Notes: a model not told the origin generated them from the sequence alone. Positions 36,886 to 46,217 are shown, counted from the stretch's first letter. The stretch: 64,000 nt of DNA from Rickettsia typhi (GCA_945865485.1 CAMBEC010000007.1:23276-87275), one strand, 5' to 3'. Made by a program: numbers and translations.

Positions 36886-38186
36886 CTATCTATTTCTCCA
36901 AATACAACATCAAGACTAGAAATAACTGATACTACATCTGCCATTAGATGACCACGCGTCATAAAATCAAGCCCTTGTAGGTGAGCAAACCCAGGGGCTT
37001 TTATTCTGCATCGATAAGGTTTGTTTGTACCATCGGAGTATAAATATACACCAAATTCACCCTTAGGTGCTTCAACCACACCGTAAGCTTCGCCTGCTGG
37101 CACATTATATCCTTCGGTATATAGCTTAAAGTGATGAATCATAGCCTCCATTGACTCTTTCATATGGCTTCGTTTTGGCGGAATCATTTTGGCATCAATG
37201 GAATGTACTTCGCCTTTTGGCATAGCTTTAATGCATTGATCAATAATTTTTACGGACTGGTACATTTCTTCAACTCGTACCAAATAGCGATCATAACAAT
37301 CTCCATTTCTTCCAATTGGTACATCAAAATCCATCTTATCATATACTTCATAAGGATTGCTTTTGCGCAAATCCCACTCTATCCCGGAACCCCTTAGCAT
37401 TGGTCCGGAAAACCCCCAATCCATTGCTTGTTTTTGGCTTACAACGCCTATACCAACTAATCTTTGTTTCCATATTCTGTTATTTGTTAGCAAAGTTTCG
37501 GTATCTGCTAGAACACTTAAAAACTGTCCGTTGAAAGTTGCTATATCTTCTAAGAGGCCATCTGGTAAATCTGATGCTACTCCTCCTGGTCTAAAATAGT
37601 TTGAGTGCATACGCGAGCCAGATACTCTTTCATAAAATTCCATGATTTTTTCACGTTCTTCGAATAGCCATAAAAGAGGAGTAGTGGCTCCGAGATCAAC
37701 AGCCTGAGTACCTATATTCATTGTATGGTTAAGTATTCTGGTAAGCTCAGAAAACAAAACGCGAATGTACTGCGCACGTATCGGTACTTCGCAACCAACA
37801 AGTTGTTCTACAGCCAGAGCATAAGCATGTTCTTGGCACATAGGAGATACGTAATCAAGTCGGTCAAAATAGGGTACTGCTTGAGCATAGGTTTTATGTT
37901 CAATTAATTTTTCAGTACCACGATGCAAAAGGCCAATATGTGGATCAGATTTATTAATTACTTCTCCATCCATCTCTAAGATCAACCTTAGGACTCCATG
38001 AGCTGCTGGATGTTGTGGACCAAAGTTAATAGTAGTCGTCTTCTTTTGAAACTCTAATTCCAAAGGTATAGATGTTGACGCTTTTTTGGTGCTTTGATCT
38101 TTACGTGTATCACCATGGGTTCCTAGCCTAGGTTCTTTTGTAGCGAGTTTTGAGGAAAGATTAGTTTCTTTTTTATTCTTTATCAT
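36882..38186 (-). CDS. nuoD: NADH-quinone oxidoreductase subunit D
   Basis: A 434-residue 49-kDa-type subunit of the quinone-binding module. [44 protein letters not shown] and the C-terminal VVFGEIDR are all present. The conserved part begins near residue 54; a polar, Lys/Thr-rich N-terminal stretch of about 50 residues precedes it, which is longer than the usual ~390-400-residue form. A TTG codon in the PLELEF region (PLELEFQKK) could be an alternative start. It overlaps nuoE by 4 bp and lies 18 bp after nuoC. Confidence 0.96.
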   Translation of the reverse strand: MIKNKKETNLSSKLATKEPRLGTHGDTRKDQSTKKASTSIPLELEFQKKTTTINFGPQHPAAHGVLRLILEMDGEVINKSDPHIGLLHRGTEKLIEHKTYAQAVPYFDRLDYVSPMCQEHAYALAVEQLVGCEVPIRAQYIRVLFSELTRILNHTMNIGTQAVDLGATTPLLWLFEEREKIMEFYERVSGSRMHSNYFRPGGVASDLPDGLLEDIATFNGQFLSVLADTETLLTNNRIWKQRLVGIGVVSQKQAMDWGFSGPMLRGSGIEWDLRKSNPYEVYDKMDFDVPIGRNGDCYDRYLVRVEEMYQSVKIIDQCIKAMPKGEVHSIDAKMIPPKRSHMKESMEAMIHHFKLYTEGYNVPAGEAYGVVEAPKGEFGVYLYSDGTNKPYRCRIKAPGFAHLQGLDFMTRGHLMADVVSVISSLDVVFGEIDR

Positions 38187-38204
38187 AACATTCCAAATGT
38201 GTAC

Positions 38205-38801
38205 TTATTTTGTTGCTTTCTCATCACCGGGAAGTTTTAGTCCTTCTTTGCCTTGCCACGGAGAAGAAAAGTCAAAATTTCTAAATTCTTGCTCAAGTAG
38301 TACTGGCTCGTAAATGACTTTTTCAAGTTTTTCATCATATCGTACTTGTACATGACCGGTTAGTGGAAAATCTTTACGCAATGGATGTCCAACAAAGCCG
38401 TAATCAGTAAGAATACGGCGCATATCTGGGCACCCATCAAATTCAATGCCATACATATCAAACGCTTCTCTTTCATACCAACAAGCAGCACTAAAAATAG
38501 TTGTAACAGAAGGTGCTGTCTGATTCTCCTCAACATTAATTTTAAACAATAATCTTTTATTTAATTTCAGGCTAAGGAGACTATACACAACTTCGAAACG
38601 CTCTTGGCGTTCTGGAAAATCTGCGGCAAATAAGTCTGTAAGTATTGTAAAGCGCAAGTCTTTATGCTCTTTTGTAAACTTTAGTATTGCGAGAAGATCA
38701 TTTTGACTAATTTTATAGGCAGCAAATTCTTTGATACTAATTGGCGCAAGATTAAGATTATTATCATTGGCAAATTTATCGATAATATGCAAAAAATCCA
38801 T
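38205..38801 (-). CDS. nuoC: NADH-quinone oxidoreductase subunit C
   Basis: A 198-residue 30-kDa-type subunit of the connecting arm. The family signature is in [29 protein letters not shown] (core [12 protein letters not shown] and RRILTDYGF), followed by [10 protein letters not shown]. The last ~25 residues ([12 protein letters not shown] and on) match the usual end. It lies 4 bp after nuoB on the same strand and 18 bp before nuoD. It is a separate protein, not a nuoCD fusion as in E. coli. Confidence 0.96.
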   Translation of the reverse strand: MDFLHIIDKFANDNNLNLAPISIKEFAAYKISQNDLLAILKFTKEHKDLRFTILTDLFAADFPERQERFEVVYSLLSLKLNKRLLFKINVEENQTAPSVTTIFSAACWYEREAFDMYGIEFDGCPDMRRILTDYGFVGHPLRKDFPLTGHVQVRYDEKLEKVIYEPVLLEQEFRNFDFSSPWQGKEGLKLPGDEKATK

Positions 38802-38805
38802 ATTC

Positions 38806-39330
38806 TTAACCCTTAAATTTGCTTGTTCTTTTGATTTTGCGTTGTAACTGCATCAGTCCGTAAATTAACGCCTCTGCTGTTGGAGGGCACCCAGGAACAT
38901 AGACGTCTACAGGAACTATTCTATCGCAGCCCCTGACTACAGAATATGAATAATGATAATATCCGCCTCCATTAGCGCAGCTACCCATCGAAATGACATA
39001 TTTGGGATCGGCCATTTGATCATAAACCCTTCGCATCGCTGGTGCCATTTTATTAGTAAGGGTCCCGGCTACAATCATTAAATCTGCTTGTCTTGGGCTA
39101 GGTCTAAACAAAAAGCCAAATCTATCCATGTCATACCTACTGGCAGCTGCTTGCATCATTTCCACAGCGCAGCAAGCAAGGCCAAACGTCATTGGCCAAA
39201 GGGAGTTTGATCTTGCCCAACCAATCAAATCATCAACCTTAGTTAATACATAACCACGATCTGATAATTCTTGTTCGAAGAAGCTATCTTGATTAATCAA
39301 CTCTTTTTTCATAAATACACACTGATTCAA
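38806..39330 (-). CDS. nuoB: NADH-quinone oxidoreductase subunit B
   Basis: A 174-residue PSST-type subunit that binds cluster N2 next to the quinone site. The tandem cysteines are in [11 protein letters not shown], and the remaining ligands in [18 protein letters not shown] and [16 protein letters not shown] (cores GSCANGGG and [10 protein letters not shown]). Two alternative starts are possible (Met1 or Met7, the latter giving MKKELINQD). It lies 10 bp after nuoA. Confidence 0.96.
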   Translation of the reverse strand: MNQCVFMKKELINQDSFFEQELSDRGYVLTKVDDLIGWARSNSLWPMTFGLACCAVEMMQAAASRYDMDRFGFLFRPSPRQADLMIVAGTLTNKMAPAMRRVYDQMADPKYVISMGSCANGGGYYHYSYSVVRGCDRIVPVDVYVPGCPPTAEALIYGLMQLQRKIKRTSKFKG

Positions 39331-39340
39331 CTAATAATCA

Positions 39341-39739
39341 CTATTCCCACTCAAGGGCGCCTTTTTTCCATTCGTAAACAAAACCAACCGTTAATACCAA
39401 TAAAAATACCATCATTGACCAGAAGCCAAATTGACCAATAGCTTTTAAATTAATTGCCCATGGTATTAAGAACGCTACTTCGAGATCAAAAATAATGAAT
39501 AATATGGCAACTAAGTAAAAACGGATATCAAACTTTCCTCTAGCATCGTCAAACGCATCAAACCCGCATTCGTAGCTTGAGAGCTTATCTTTGCTTGGTT
39601 TTTCTGTTGCTAAGATTTTGGGTAAGATTACGACAACGACAGATAGTACTGTTGCTATTCCGAAGAAAACAACAATTGGTAAATATTCGCCTAGAAATTG
39701 AGCGCTGGGCTGCATAATATTTGTCAATTTTATTGCCAT
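39341..39739 (-). CDS. nuoA: NADH-quinone oxidoreductase subunit A
   Basis: A 132-residue small membrane subunit with three hydrophobic segments. The loop [25 protein letters not shown] (core [18 protein letters not shown]) is the family signature with the conserved Cys, and [13 protein letters not shown] follows. The start could also be Met9 (39715), which gives the more usual N-terminus. It is the first gene of the minus-strand complex I cluster; the ~200-bp gap to the divergent flgB should hold its promoter, but no clear minus-strand box was found. Confidence 0.95.
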   Translation of the reverse strand: MAIKLTNIMQPSAQFLGEYLPIVVFFGIATVLSVVVVILPKILATEKPSKDKLSSYECGFDAFDDARGKFDIRFYLVAILFIIFDLEVAFLIPWAINLKAIGQFGFWSMMVFLLVLTVGFVYEWKKGALEWE

Positions 39740-39942
39740 GTAATTCTACTAGCTACACCATATATCACTTTATATCAATGGGAATCTGAAATTAATAGAA
39801 TAAACGAAGTATATTGTGTATATTTTTGTAACAATAATTGGGTATAATTTTTATCACAAAATACTAAAAATGGTTTGAGAAATTAAACGTTTTAGGTTAA
39901 GATAAAGTTTAACAATTATTCAGCAGTTTGGTATTTAATTCT

Positions 39943-40446
39943 ATGAAAAGACTGTTAACATTATTAATTATAATGATTGCAGGCCATGCATTTGCAGAGA
40001 GTGGGCAGCGTATGGCATTGTTAAGGCCAGAACAAAAGGCAGCTAAGCAGCACCAAACTAAAGATTTATTTAAGTCATACCTAGAAATTAGTGCTTACCG
40101 AAATAAGGTTTTGTCACAAAATCTTGCCAACATTAATACTCCTGGTTATAAAGCTGATGAAGTTTCTATGCCAGAGAGTCTTGACGAGCTTTCTGGTGAA
40201 GGAAAAACTACCCATAATGTTCAGATGAAGATTACTTCAGAAAGGCATATGGCTGGTTCAAAAAGTAAGGATGGAAAATTCACCAGCCAAAAACTTAAAG
40301 ATCCAGATGAGATAAAGAAAAATGGTAATAATGTTTCATTAAGGCAACAGATGACCAAGCTTTCTCAAAATAAAACTGATTACGCAGCGGCTGTGAAAGG
40401 TTATGCAACTACAAATTCCTTGTTTTCATCGGTGTTAAGTAAGTAA
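39943..40446 (+). CDS. flgB: Flagellar proximal-rod protein FlgB-like, with Sec-type signal peptide
   Basis: A 167-residue protein. After MKRLLTLLIIMIAGHAFAES, which has all parts of a Sec signal peptide with a likely cleavage after AFA, come FlgB features: an N-terminal helix with SQNLANINTPGYKADEV (family motif NxANxxTPGYKA) near residue 60, and a C-terminal helix ending in TDYAAAVKGYATTNSLFSSVL. Normal FlgB is about 130-140 residues, has no signal peptide and is exported by the flagellar type III system. I use ATG 39943; a TTG at 39928 would only add residues ahead of the signal. It opens a flgB-flgC-fliE unit. Confidence 0.85.
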   Translation: MKRLLTLLIIMIAGHAFAESGQRMALLRPEQKAAKQHQTKDLFKSYLEISAYRNKVLSQNLANINTPGYKADEVSMPESLDELSGEGKTTHNVQMKITSERHMAGSKSKDGKFTSQKLKDPDEIKKNGNNVSLRQQMTKLSQNKTDYAAAVKGYATTNSLFSSVLSK

Positions 40447-40457
40447 TATAAAAAATT

Positions 40458-40937
40458 ATGAAAAGATATTTTTTACTAATAGTAGTGTTTATGGTTGCTG
40501 TATCTGGTGCTATACAAACTTTTGCTGATAATTTGAAGCAGGCAGTAGAAATTGCAGCCCATGGAAGTAAATTTCAAGCAGAAAGGCTTAAGATAGCTGC
40601 AGAGAATTTAGCTAATCAAGATTCTACCGGTGCCACGCCTGGTGCAGATGCGTACCGACGTAAAGTTATTTTTCCTGAAAACAAATATGATAAAAAACTT
40701 CGGACGAATGTTATAAGAACAAAAAAAGTAGAAGTAGATAACTCGGAATTTATTGTTAAGTATGATCCCTACCATCCAGCAGCAAATGAAGAAGGGTTAG
40801 TAAAATATCCTAATGTTACAAGAGAAATTGAGCGTGCCGATGCTAGTGAAGCTCAGCGCAGCTATGAAGCAAATTTGAGCGTTATAGAGGTGAGTAATTC
40901 TTTAATGCAAAAGACAGTAGAAGCGATAGGCAGGTAA
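40458..40937 (+). CDS. flgC: Flagellar proximal-rod protein FlgC-like, with Sec-type signal peptide
   Basis: A 159-residue protein. Residues 1-23 (MKRYFLLIVVFMVAVSGAIQ and then TFA) are a Sec-type signal with cleavage likely after TFA. The mature part matches FlgC: KIAAENLANQDSTG, TPGADAYRRKVIFPE, DPYHPAANEEGLVKYPNV, and the C-terminal EAQRSYEANLSVIEVSNSL helix with KTVEAIGR. Ordinary FlgC is about 134-138 residues without signal peptide. It follows flgB by 11 bp and precedes fliE by 2 bp. In a working flagellum it forms the rod above the MS ring. Confidence 0.87.
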   Translation: MKRYFLLIVVFMVAVSGAIQTFADNLKQAVEIAAHGSKFQAERLKIAAENLANQDSTGATPGADAYRRKVIFPENKYDKKLRTNVIRTKKVEVDNSEFIVKYDPYHPAANEEGLVKYPNVTREIERADASEAQRSYEANLSVIEVSNSLMQKTVEAIGR

Positions 40938-40939
40938 TT

Positions 40940-41380
40940 ATGGCAATTGATAGTATTGGATTATTAGCACAGCAAAGTTATTCGCAGATTCAAGAGCGAC
41001 CAAAGGTTGAGTTTTCAGAAGCGTCAGTGAATAAGGCAGCTAGTTTCCACCAAATGGTGGATAACCAGTTTAATAGTTTTTCTAAAATGACTCCTGCGCA
41101 AATTCTAAGTCATATTCAAGGTGCAAGAAGTTCAGGAGTAAATTATTACGCTGTTGCAAGTAGTGGAAACATTAGTGGAGTTATTGGTAGTGCCACTAAT
41201 GCTTTGCGCTCTTCTGTGTCAAAGCAAGAGAATGTCGCCAGAAAATCTCTTGTTGGTCAGGCGTCGCTAATTGATTTATTAACAGCTACAACTGAAGCTA
41301 AAAATATTATGGATAGTACGGTTAAAGTCCGTGATAAATTTCTTGAAGCCTTTGATAGAGTCATGAATATGAGCATGTAA
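40940..41380 (+). CDS. fliE: Flagellar hook-basal body protein FliE-like
   Basis: A 146-residue protein whose last ~60 residues match FliE, the MS-ring/rod adaptor: LIDLLTATTEAKNIMDSTVKVRDKFLEAFDRVMNMSM (core TEAKNIMDSTVKVRDKFLEAFDRVMNM is split here as TEAKNIMDSTVKV and RDKFLEAFDRVMNM). Usual FliE is about 100-110 residues, so the N-terminal Ser/Ala-rich half is extended. It has no signal peptide, unlike its two partners. It starts 2 bp after flgC. No other flagellar gene is in the window. Confidence 0.78.
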   Translation: MAIDSIGLLAQQSYSQIQERPKVEFSEASVNKAASFHQMVDNQFNSFSKMTPAQILSHIQGARSSGVNYYAVASSGNISGVIGSATNALRSSVSKQENVARKSLVGQASLIDLLTATTEAKNIMDSTVKVRDKFLEAFDRVMNMSM

Positions 41381-41774
41381 TATTATTTCATTTTTGAATG
41401 GTACATGTGAATTTTTTGATTTTATTTCGATACAATGGTCTAATGTTAAACTCAACTAGTGAATCAATATTTCGATTGGTTTAAGTAGTTGACATCAGAA
41501 GTATCTCAATCACAACAATTTTCCATTCATAGTAAGTGTTTGTTTTTTTATAGATTCAGCAAAGTCACTAATGGTAAAATTTAGCCTTTAACGCCAGTTT
41601 GAATAACGAAACACGCGCCACTTTGTCACTTTTTTGCTGTAAAAAACACGTTTTTCTCAAAATAGGGTAACCTATTTTATCAAAAAATGTATATTTTTCG
41701 CTAAAAAAATGCATAAAATTGCATAGGCCTCTTATCCAAGCTGGCATTATAATACAAAAAAGGTTTATCTGCTT
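41381..41774. other. Intergenic region of 394 bp, AT-rich, one short inverted repeat
   Basis: No believable gene is seen. An inverted repeat AAAATAGG (41659-41666) / CCTATTTT (41671-41678) with a GTAA loop lies in the second half, not followed by a T-run on either strand, so it is not a clear terminator. The final ~150 bp should hold the promoter of the gene at 41775. A 101-codon minus-strand frame here (41568-41873) overlaps the start of that gene and is not credible. Confidence 0.5.
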
Positions 41775-42179
41775 ATGTCTTCTAGTTTTAATATTATTCT
41801 TCTTGTAATATGTGCTGTAGTTGCGTTTATTCTTATAAAAAGAATGCGTTCTGGTGGTAAAAAAATTGCACATTTATCTCCTGCAGATCAACAGGCTCAA
41901 GAAGTATATAATCAAAATAGGCATAAAGAAGATGAAGATAAGAGCCTAACTCTTCAAGAAAAGATAGAGCTCTCTTGGGCATTTTTAACAAATATAACTG
42001 AACAAGTGATGAATCGTTTTTCAAATCAAGATCAGCAAAAGGTTGAAAACGCTGGCCAGGCTTTAAGCAAAAATGGAGCTAAGTATCAGCATAATGTTAA
42101 TCGAGAAGCTAATATTGTTCAGGCAGTTATTAAAACAAGAGTTAAAGATCAAAACAAAGGCCAATCGGTCACTAGATAG
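41775..42179 (+). CDS. Small membrane-anchored protein, DUF2660-like
   Basis: A 134-residue protein with one N-terminal hydrophobic segment (about 5-22, LLVICAVVAFILI) followed by basic residues, so the rest faces the cytoplasm. The core SLTLQEKIELSWAFLTNITEQVMNRFS resembles DUF2660 proteins of Rickettsiaceae as I remember them; this is recall of a family, not a search. The tail is polar. No function is known. It stands alone between the flagellar cassette and the convergent cytochrome b561 gene. Confidence 0.6.
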   Translation: MSSSFNIILLVICAVVAFILIKRMRSGGKKIAHLSPADQQAQEVYNQNRHKEDEDKSLTLQEKIELSWAFLTNITEQVMNRFSNQDQQKVENAGQALSKNGAKYQHNVNREANIVQAVIKTRVKDQNKGQSVTR

Positions 42180-42189
42180 GCGGCATATT

Positions 42190-42256
42190 GGATAACGCAC
42201 TTGATCCGGTATCCTCGTTGCATGGCATTGGATCCTCGAAATAAATTTAGGATGAC
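42190..42256. repeat. Degenerate, reversed copy of the palindromic element at 36272
   Basis: The right part, GATCCTCG then AAATAAATTTAGGATGAC (42231-42256), aligns with the reverse complement of the first 25 bases of the element at 36272-36327, with a few substitutions and one inserted base. The left part ACTTGATCCGGTATCC resembles the CCGGATCAAGT-style half of such repeats. It lies in the 111-bp gap between convergent genes. The pairing is decayed, so it is likely an older copy. Confidence 0.5.
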
Positions 42257-42290
42257 GGATTTGCTGAGCAGTTGCTTGTTAGGTTAACTG

Positions 42291-42830
42291 CTATAATTGT
42301 TTTATCATGCGTATTAAAACATTATCTTTCCGGATAAAGTGGTGATAAAAAGCTGCTCCTATATGCATTATGATAACTGCTATAAAACCCCAGATAGCCG
42401 TGACGTGGATCGTATGAAAAATAGTTGCCAGTTCTCCATTTTTTTCAAATGCAGGGATTACGAATAAGCCAAATACTGGTATATCATGTCCGCCAAATCT
42501 AGACATCATGATACCACTAATTGGCATGATAAGCATGAAAACATACAGCAGAAAATGTCCTGATTTAGCAGCAAGTCTTATCATTTGAGGGAGTCCAGAA
42601 GGCGGTAATACTACATTATCGCATAATCTCCATATAATTCTGAAAACTATAAGGGATAATACAATTACCCCAAAGGCTTTATGCATTCCATATAATTCAA
42701 ATTTTTCTGGGGATGATTCCATAGAGCTCATAAAAAAACCAACACAGATTAATCCAATAATTGAAAAAGAGATTACCCAGTGCAGAATTCTAGCAATTAA
42801 TCCATAAGAATTTTCAGTGTTTTTTAGCAT
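42291..42830 (-). CDS. Cytochrome b561
   Basis: A 179-residue four-helix membrane cytochrome. Conserved histidines for two hemes are in RILHWVISFSII, YGMHKAFGVIV, and HTIHVTAIWGFIAVIIMHIGAAFYHHF (cores HTIHVTAIWG and MHIGAAFYHHF). FVIPAFEKNGELATIFHTIH is typical of bacterial YodB/CybB-like proteins. The family passes electrons between quinol and acceptors such as superoxide. It lies 32 bp after the Ppx gene on the same strand. Confidence 0.9.
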   Translation of the reverse strand: MLKNTENSYGLIARILHWVISFSIIGLICVGFFMSSMESSPEKFELYGMHKAFGVIVLSLIVFRIIWRLCDNVVLPPSGLPQMIRLAAKSGHFLLYVFMLIMPISGIMMSRFGGHDIPVFGLFVIPAFEKNGELATIFHTIHVTAIWGFIAVIIMHIGAAFYHHFIRKDNVLIRMIKQL

Positions 42831-42862
42831 AACTTATATTTTGATTTAATTTGAAACTGGTA

Positions 42863-44257
42863 TTAATTAGAGTATATTTTTTTTGCATAAGCAATAGATT
42901 TAAGGCGGCTGCAGACTTTTTCAAAAGTAGGGCGTGGTAAAATTTCTTTACTATCGATTTCAAGATAATAATTTTTTGATTTAATAGAAAAAGAGGGGGA
43001 ACTAAAACTAGGACCATCAATTTCTTCTGCTATTTGCAAGAAATGGCCGATAATTTGACTCCTTGCATAATCTTCTTTAGTAAGAAGTTTTTTAGAAATT
43101 CTAACGAGTTCGTTATCTGGTTTATAATTAGAAGCATAAGCAAGAACTAGAGCAAGCATTAATCGAACTTGATGTTTAAATGGAATTTCTGAAGATAGTA
43201 TAAATTCCGTAAGAGCGACTGGTGGAAGTGTGTTATCAAATTTGCGTTTTAAACTCATAAGCATTATAGCAAATTTTAGGATAGTCATGCTAATTTCATT
43301 TTTTCCAGCGATAGATTCCAGAATATCATGATAACTGTTGAAATCCGTTTTAGTAACGTCATAGTTACAGGTATATTTTACTTTCTCTTCAACAATATCT
43401 TTATGTTTGTCAGCTTCATTTAGTAGCTCTACCCTCACTCCTTCTTTGAGCCCATAGGTAGACACAATGATTTTTTCTGGTTTAAATACTTCGATCATTG
43501 CCTCGGCTACTAATAATGCGTTGCTATTGATTTTACGTTTACCGAGTTTGCTTTTTGTATTACTTGAAGAAGACCTTAATTTTGCTAGATAAGTCGAAAA
43601 TTCATCTGATAGTATTTCAAGATTATGCAGATTCTTTATAGGATATTCGGTAAAATCAATATATAACCTACCGATAAACCTAAGAGCACCGCCGATTAAG
43701 TAAAGATTTTTGTAAGTTTGGTTGCCAAATGTTTCTAAAATTATTTGGATTATCTCGTTTTTATTAGTAATATTTCTTGCTGTAATAATTTTGGTTCCAA
43801 GCTCAAGTGATTCAAGTTTTCCAATGCAGCCATTTTTCACTTCAACTAATTCTAAGCTGCCGCCACCAAGGTCAGCTGCAATGCCTACGCTATCACGTAT
43901 GCCACTGATTAAACCTTGAGCAGTTAGCTTTGCTTCTTCTTCACCGGTTATTATTCTAATATCAAAGTTATATTTATTCTTTATGAATGAAATAAAGTCA
44001 TTGGCTCTTGGGTGGTCTCTAAGTACCGCTGTGGCAACGCAATTAATATCCGTGACTTCCAGCCTTTTGAATACATGTAAGAGATATTGAATAGATAGAT
44101 ATGATTGATGCTTTACATCAAACGATTCGTGGGATAGCAGACTAAGAATGTCGTTCTTAAATTTATTATTAAATATTTCAGGAGCACCAAGTGTGTTGTC
44201 TTCATAAACAACGGCTCTTATGGCATTGTAGCCAATATCCATGATTGCACGGCGCAT
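42863..44257 (-). CDS. Ppx/GppA phosphatase family protein
   Basis: A 464-residue ASKHA-fold phosphatase. MRRAIMDIGYNAIRAVVYE holds the first phosphate motif, ITGEEEAKLTAQG the catalytic glutamate region, and GIAADLGGGSLELVEV the second phosphate motif. A C-terminal HD-like part with RSQIIGHFLQIAEEI follows. The family cleaves polyphosphate or the 5' phosphate of pppGpp; the sequence cannot decide between these. The conserved Asn of the usual DIGSNS motif is shifted (DIGYNAIR). It lies upstream of cytochrome b561 on the same strand. Confidence 0.88.
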   Translation of the reverse strand: MRRAIMDIGYNAIRAVVYEDNTLGAPEIFNNKFKNDILSLLSHESFDVKHQSYLSIQYLLHVFKRLEVTDINCVATAVLRDHPRANDFISFIKNKYNFDIRIITGEEEAKLTAQGLISGIRDSVGIAADLGGGSLELVEVKNGCIGKLESLELGTKIITARNITNKNEIIQIILETFGNQTYKNLYLIGGALRFIGRLYIDFTEYPIKNLHNLEILSDEFSTYLAKLRSSSSNTKSKLGKRKINSNALLVAEAMIEVFKPEKIIVSTYGLKEGVRVELLNEADKHKDIVEEKVKYTCNYDVTKTDFNSYHDILESIAGKNEISMTILKFAIMLMSLKRKFDNTLPPVALTEFILSSEIPFKHQVRLMLALVLAYASNYKPDNELVRISKKLLTKEDYARSQIIGHFLQIAEEIDGPSFSSPSFSIKSKNYYLEIDSKEILPRPTFEKVCSRLKSIAYAKKIYSN

Positions 44258-44453
44258 GTGTATTTCTTTTTTTTATTTTTAAGCTAGGAAGGACTAAGTT
44301 CCTCCTGCCACATATTTTATAGCTTTGACAGTTATAGTGGGTCATATCCCCAACTGTAAGCAAAAGCGTGAGTCCACTCGCCACTTAGAATCCGGTTTTT
44401 ATTTAAATTTTAGCTCCCAAAAGACTAGCAAAAGCATTGAGATTTTATATTTC

Positions 44454-46217
44454 TCAAACTGATTCTTCAGCTTGTTTAGCTTCGCTTGCTTTTTCACTTT
44501 TTGGATCAAAAGGCGTTTGTGTTGGTATAAATGTAGGGGGTAAAAGTCTTTTTGTAAAGAACTTATCTTCAAAATATTTAATTTTCTGTGATCGAATTGG
44601 AGGAAAAGATTCAATTAACACTATCTGGTCATCACGAGGTAATTGAATAACTTCTTGGGGAAGTAATAATGCCCGTGATACGTTTGAAACATTTTGAGTT
44701 CTTGTTGAAACATTTAAGTCAAAGAATAATGGTTTATTATAGGAAGTTTGTTCTACTGTTTTATTACCACATAATTGTGAAATAAGGTTTGCAGTTTCAT
44801 AGTTATTGGCTGCAAAAGTAATACGAAATGTTGAGTTTGATAAAAACGAGTTCATCCCGGCTTCTTCATAAGCCCCTTTAAGTTGTTGAGTATCTTGAAT
44901 AATTAAGAATAAACGTACTCTATAGCCCCTGAAATAAGCGATACCAGCTTTTATTTGATCCATTTTTCCAAGCGTTGGAAATTCATCTAATAAAAACATT
45001 ACACCATAGGGTTCTTCTTTTACATCTGGCATTTTCCGGCTTAGGAATTCACTGGCCTGTTGATAAAAAATTTGCATCAATTTTTGCAATCTTTGAATAT
45101 TATCTGGAGTTAAGCCAACAAACACAGTAGTTTTTTTCTTTTTAAATTCCATGACATTGAAATCTGAAGAAGCCGTTGCTGCATCAATTAATGGATTTGC
45201 CCATAGTTCAAGAGAAGAGTTCATAGTTGAAATAACACCAGAACGTTCTTTATCAGCCTTTTGTAAGAATGCAGCAATATTCATATAAGCAACTGGATGC
45301 ATAATCTCACCTAGTGTATCTAGAGCTACGGCAAGGTTATACACCACGTCATCACTACGCATAGTTCGTACAACTTCACCAAATGATTTTACTTTAGTTT
45401 CATCGGCAATAAGGTAAAGAACTACTCCTAAAAATAAGCTTCTTGCTTCATTTTCCCAAAATTCTTGCTTTGGTAGGATAAGGTTGGCAATTTTTTGTAC
45501 GTCATCTACCATCTGCCCAGGTTTGCTACTTACCCAGTCGATAGGGTTATAACAGTTAGTAACACCGTCTGGATTTGATGGTTCCCATACATAAACTTCT
45601 TGGCCGCTTTGGGCTCTCCATCCGCTGGTTAAAAGGTGATTTTCAAGTTTAATATCATGAACAATTACAGAATGCTCCCAAAAGAGTAAGTTTGGAATTA
45701 CGAACCCAACCCCTTTACCGGATCCCGTAGGGGCAAATAGTAAAGCATGCTGAAAACCGTCTGCGCAAAAATAGCCTATGCTGTCCTTTCCTAGAAGCAT
45801 TCCATGCGCTGCTCTTAAACTAGCTCTCTCTATATCTGATTGAGTGGCCCATTGTGCTGAACCATACACCGCCTCTTTTGGTAGAAAAAACTCAAGAGTT
45901 TTTATTCTGTTGAAATTCTTAACATAAAACAAAGCGACGAATGAAGGAGGAATTATTAGAGCTAAAAGAAGTTTTATTTTTATGTAATCATAGGCACTGT
46001 AATCTAGTTTTGTCCATGAATGTAAAAGCCAAGATGCCCATTTGTAGGTTATTGCAATTGCGTTTAAATCTAAACCAATTGTTCTAAATTCATTAGTAAT
46101 AAAAGAAATAATAAGGCCGCTTGTCCATAAAGTGCACATAAACACAAATGGATGTATTACCATATGGCCAAAAATTGTTCTAGCTTTTTTAAGAGTATTA
46201 TTGAACACTGTCTTCAC
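44454..46217 (-). CDS. virD4: Type IV secretion coupling protein VirD4
   Basis: A 587-residue hexameric ATPase that brings substrates to the secretion channel. Two hydrophobic segments lie in the first ~110 residues, Walker A is FAPTGSGKGVGFVIPNLL, Walker B is FLLDEFPTLGKMDQI, and QDTQQLKGAYEEAGMNSFLSN (core QDTQQLKGAYE) is a usual VirD4 block. The C-terminus is Pro/Ala/Glu-rich. It overlaps virB11 by 20 bp and ends the minus-strand cluster. The gene symbol follows the VirB/D4 naming; in Rickettsiales it is rvhD4. Confidence 0.95.
   Translation of the reverse strand: MKTVFNNTLKKARTIFGHMVIHPFVFMCTLWTSGLIISFITNEFRTIGLDLNAIAITYKWASWLLHSWTKLDYSAYDYIKIKLLLALIIPPSFVALFYVKNFNRIKTLEFFLPKEAVYGSAQWATQSDIERASLRAAHGMLLGKDSIGYFCADGFQHALLFAPTGSGKGVGFVIPNLLFWEHSVIVHDIKLENHLLTSGWRAQSGQEVYVWEPSNPDGVTNCYNPIDWVSSKPGQMVDDVQKIANLILPKQEFWENEARSLFLGVVLYLIADETKVKSFGEVVRTMRSDDVVYNLAVALDTLGEIMHPVAYMNIAAFLQKADKERSGVISTMNSSLELWANPLIDAATASSDFNVMEFKKKKTTVFVGLTPDNIQRLQKLMQIFYQQASEFLSRKMPDVKEEPYGVMFLLDEFPTLGKMDQIKAGIAYFRGYRVRLFLIIQDTQQLKGAYEEAGMNSFLSNSTFRITFAANNYETANLISQLCGNKTVEQTSYNKPLFFDLNVSTRTQNVSNVSRALLLPQEVIQLPRDDQIVLIESFPPIRSQKIKYFEDKFFTKRLLPPTFIPTQTPFDPKSEKASEAKQAEESV

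Noticed and set aside
39826..39848. TTGTAA/TATAAT promoter ahead of flgB
   Set aside because: A good TATAAT lies at 39843-39848, but the only -35-like hexamers leave 11 or 23 bp spacers, so no promoter is called.
41568..41873. 101-codon minus-strand frame in the 394-bp gap
   Set aside because: Cys/Phe/Tyr/Lys-rich composition without domain, and it overlaps the start of the DUF2660-like gene.
44258..44453. Possible terminator after virD4 (GCGAGT...ACTCACGC with TTTT on the minus strand)
   Set aside because: The stem needs a two-base bulge and a two-base loop, too weak to call.
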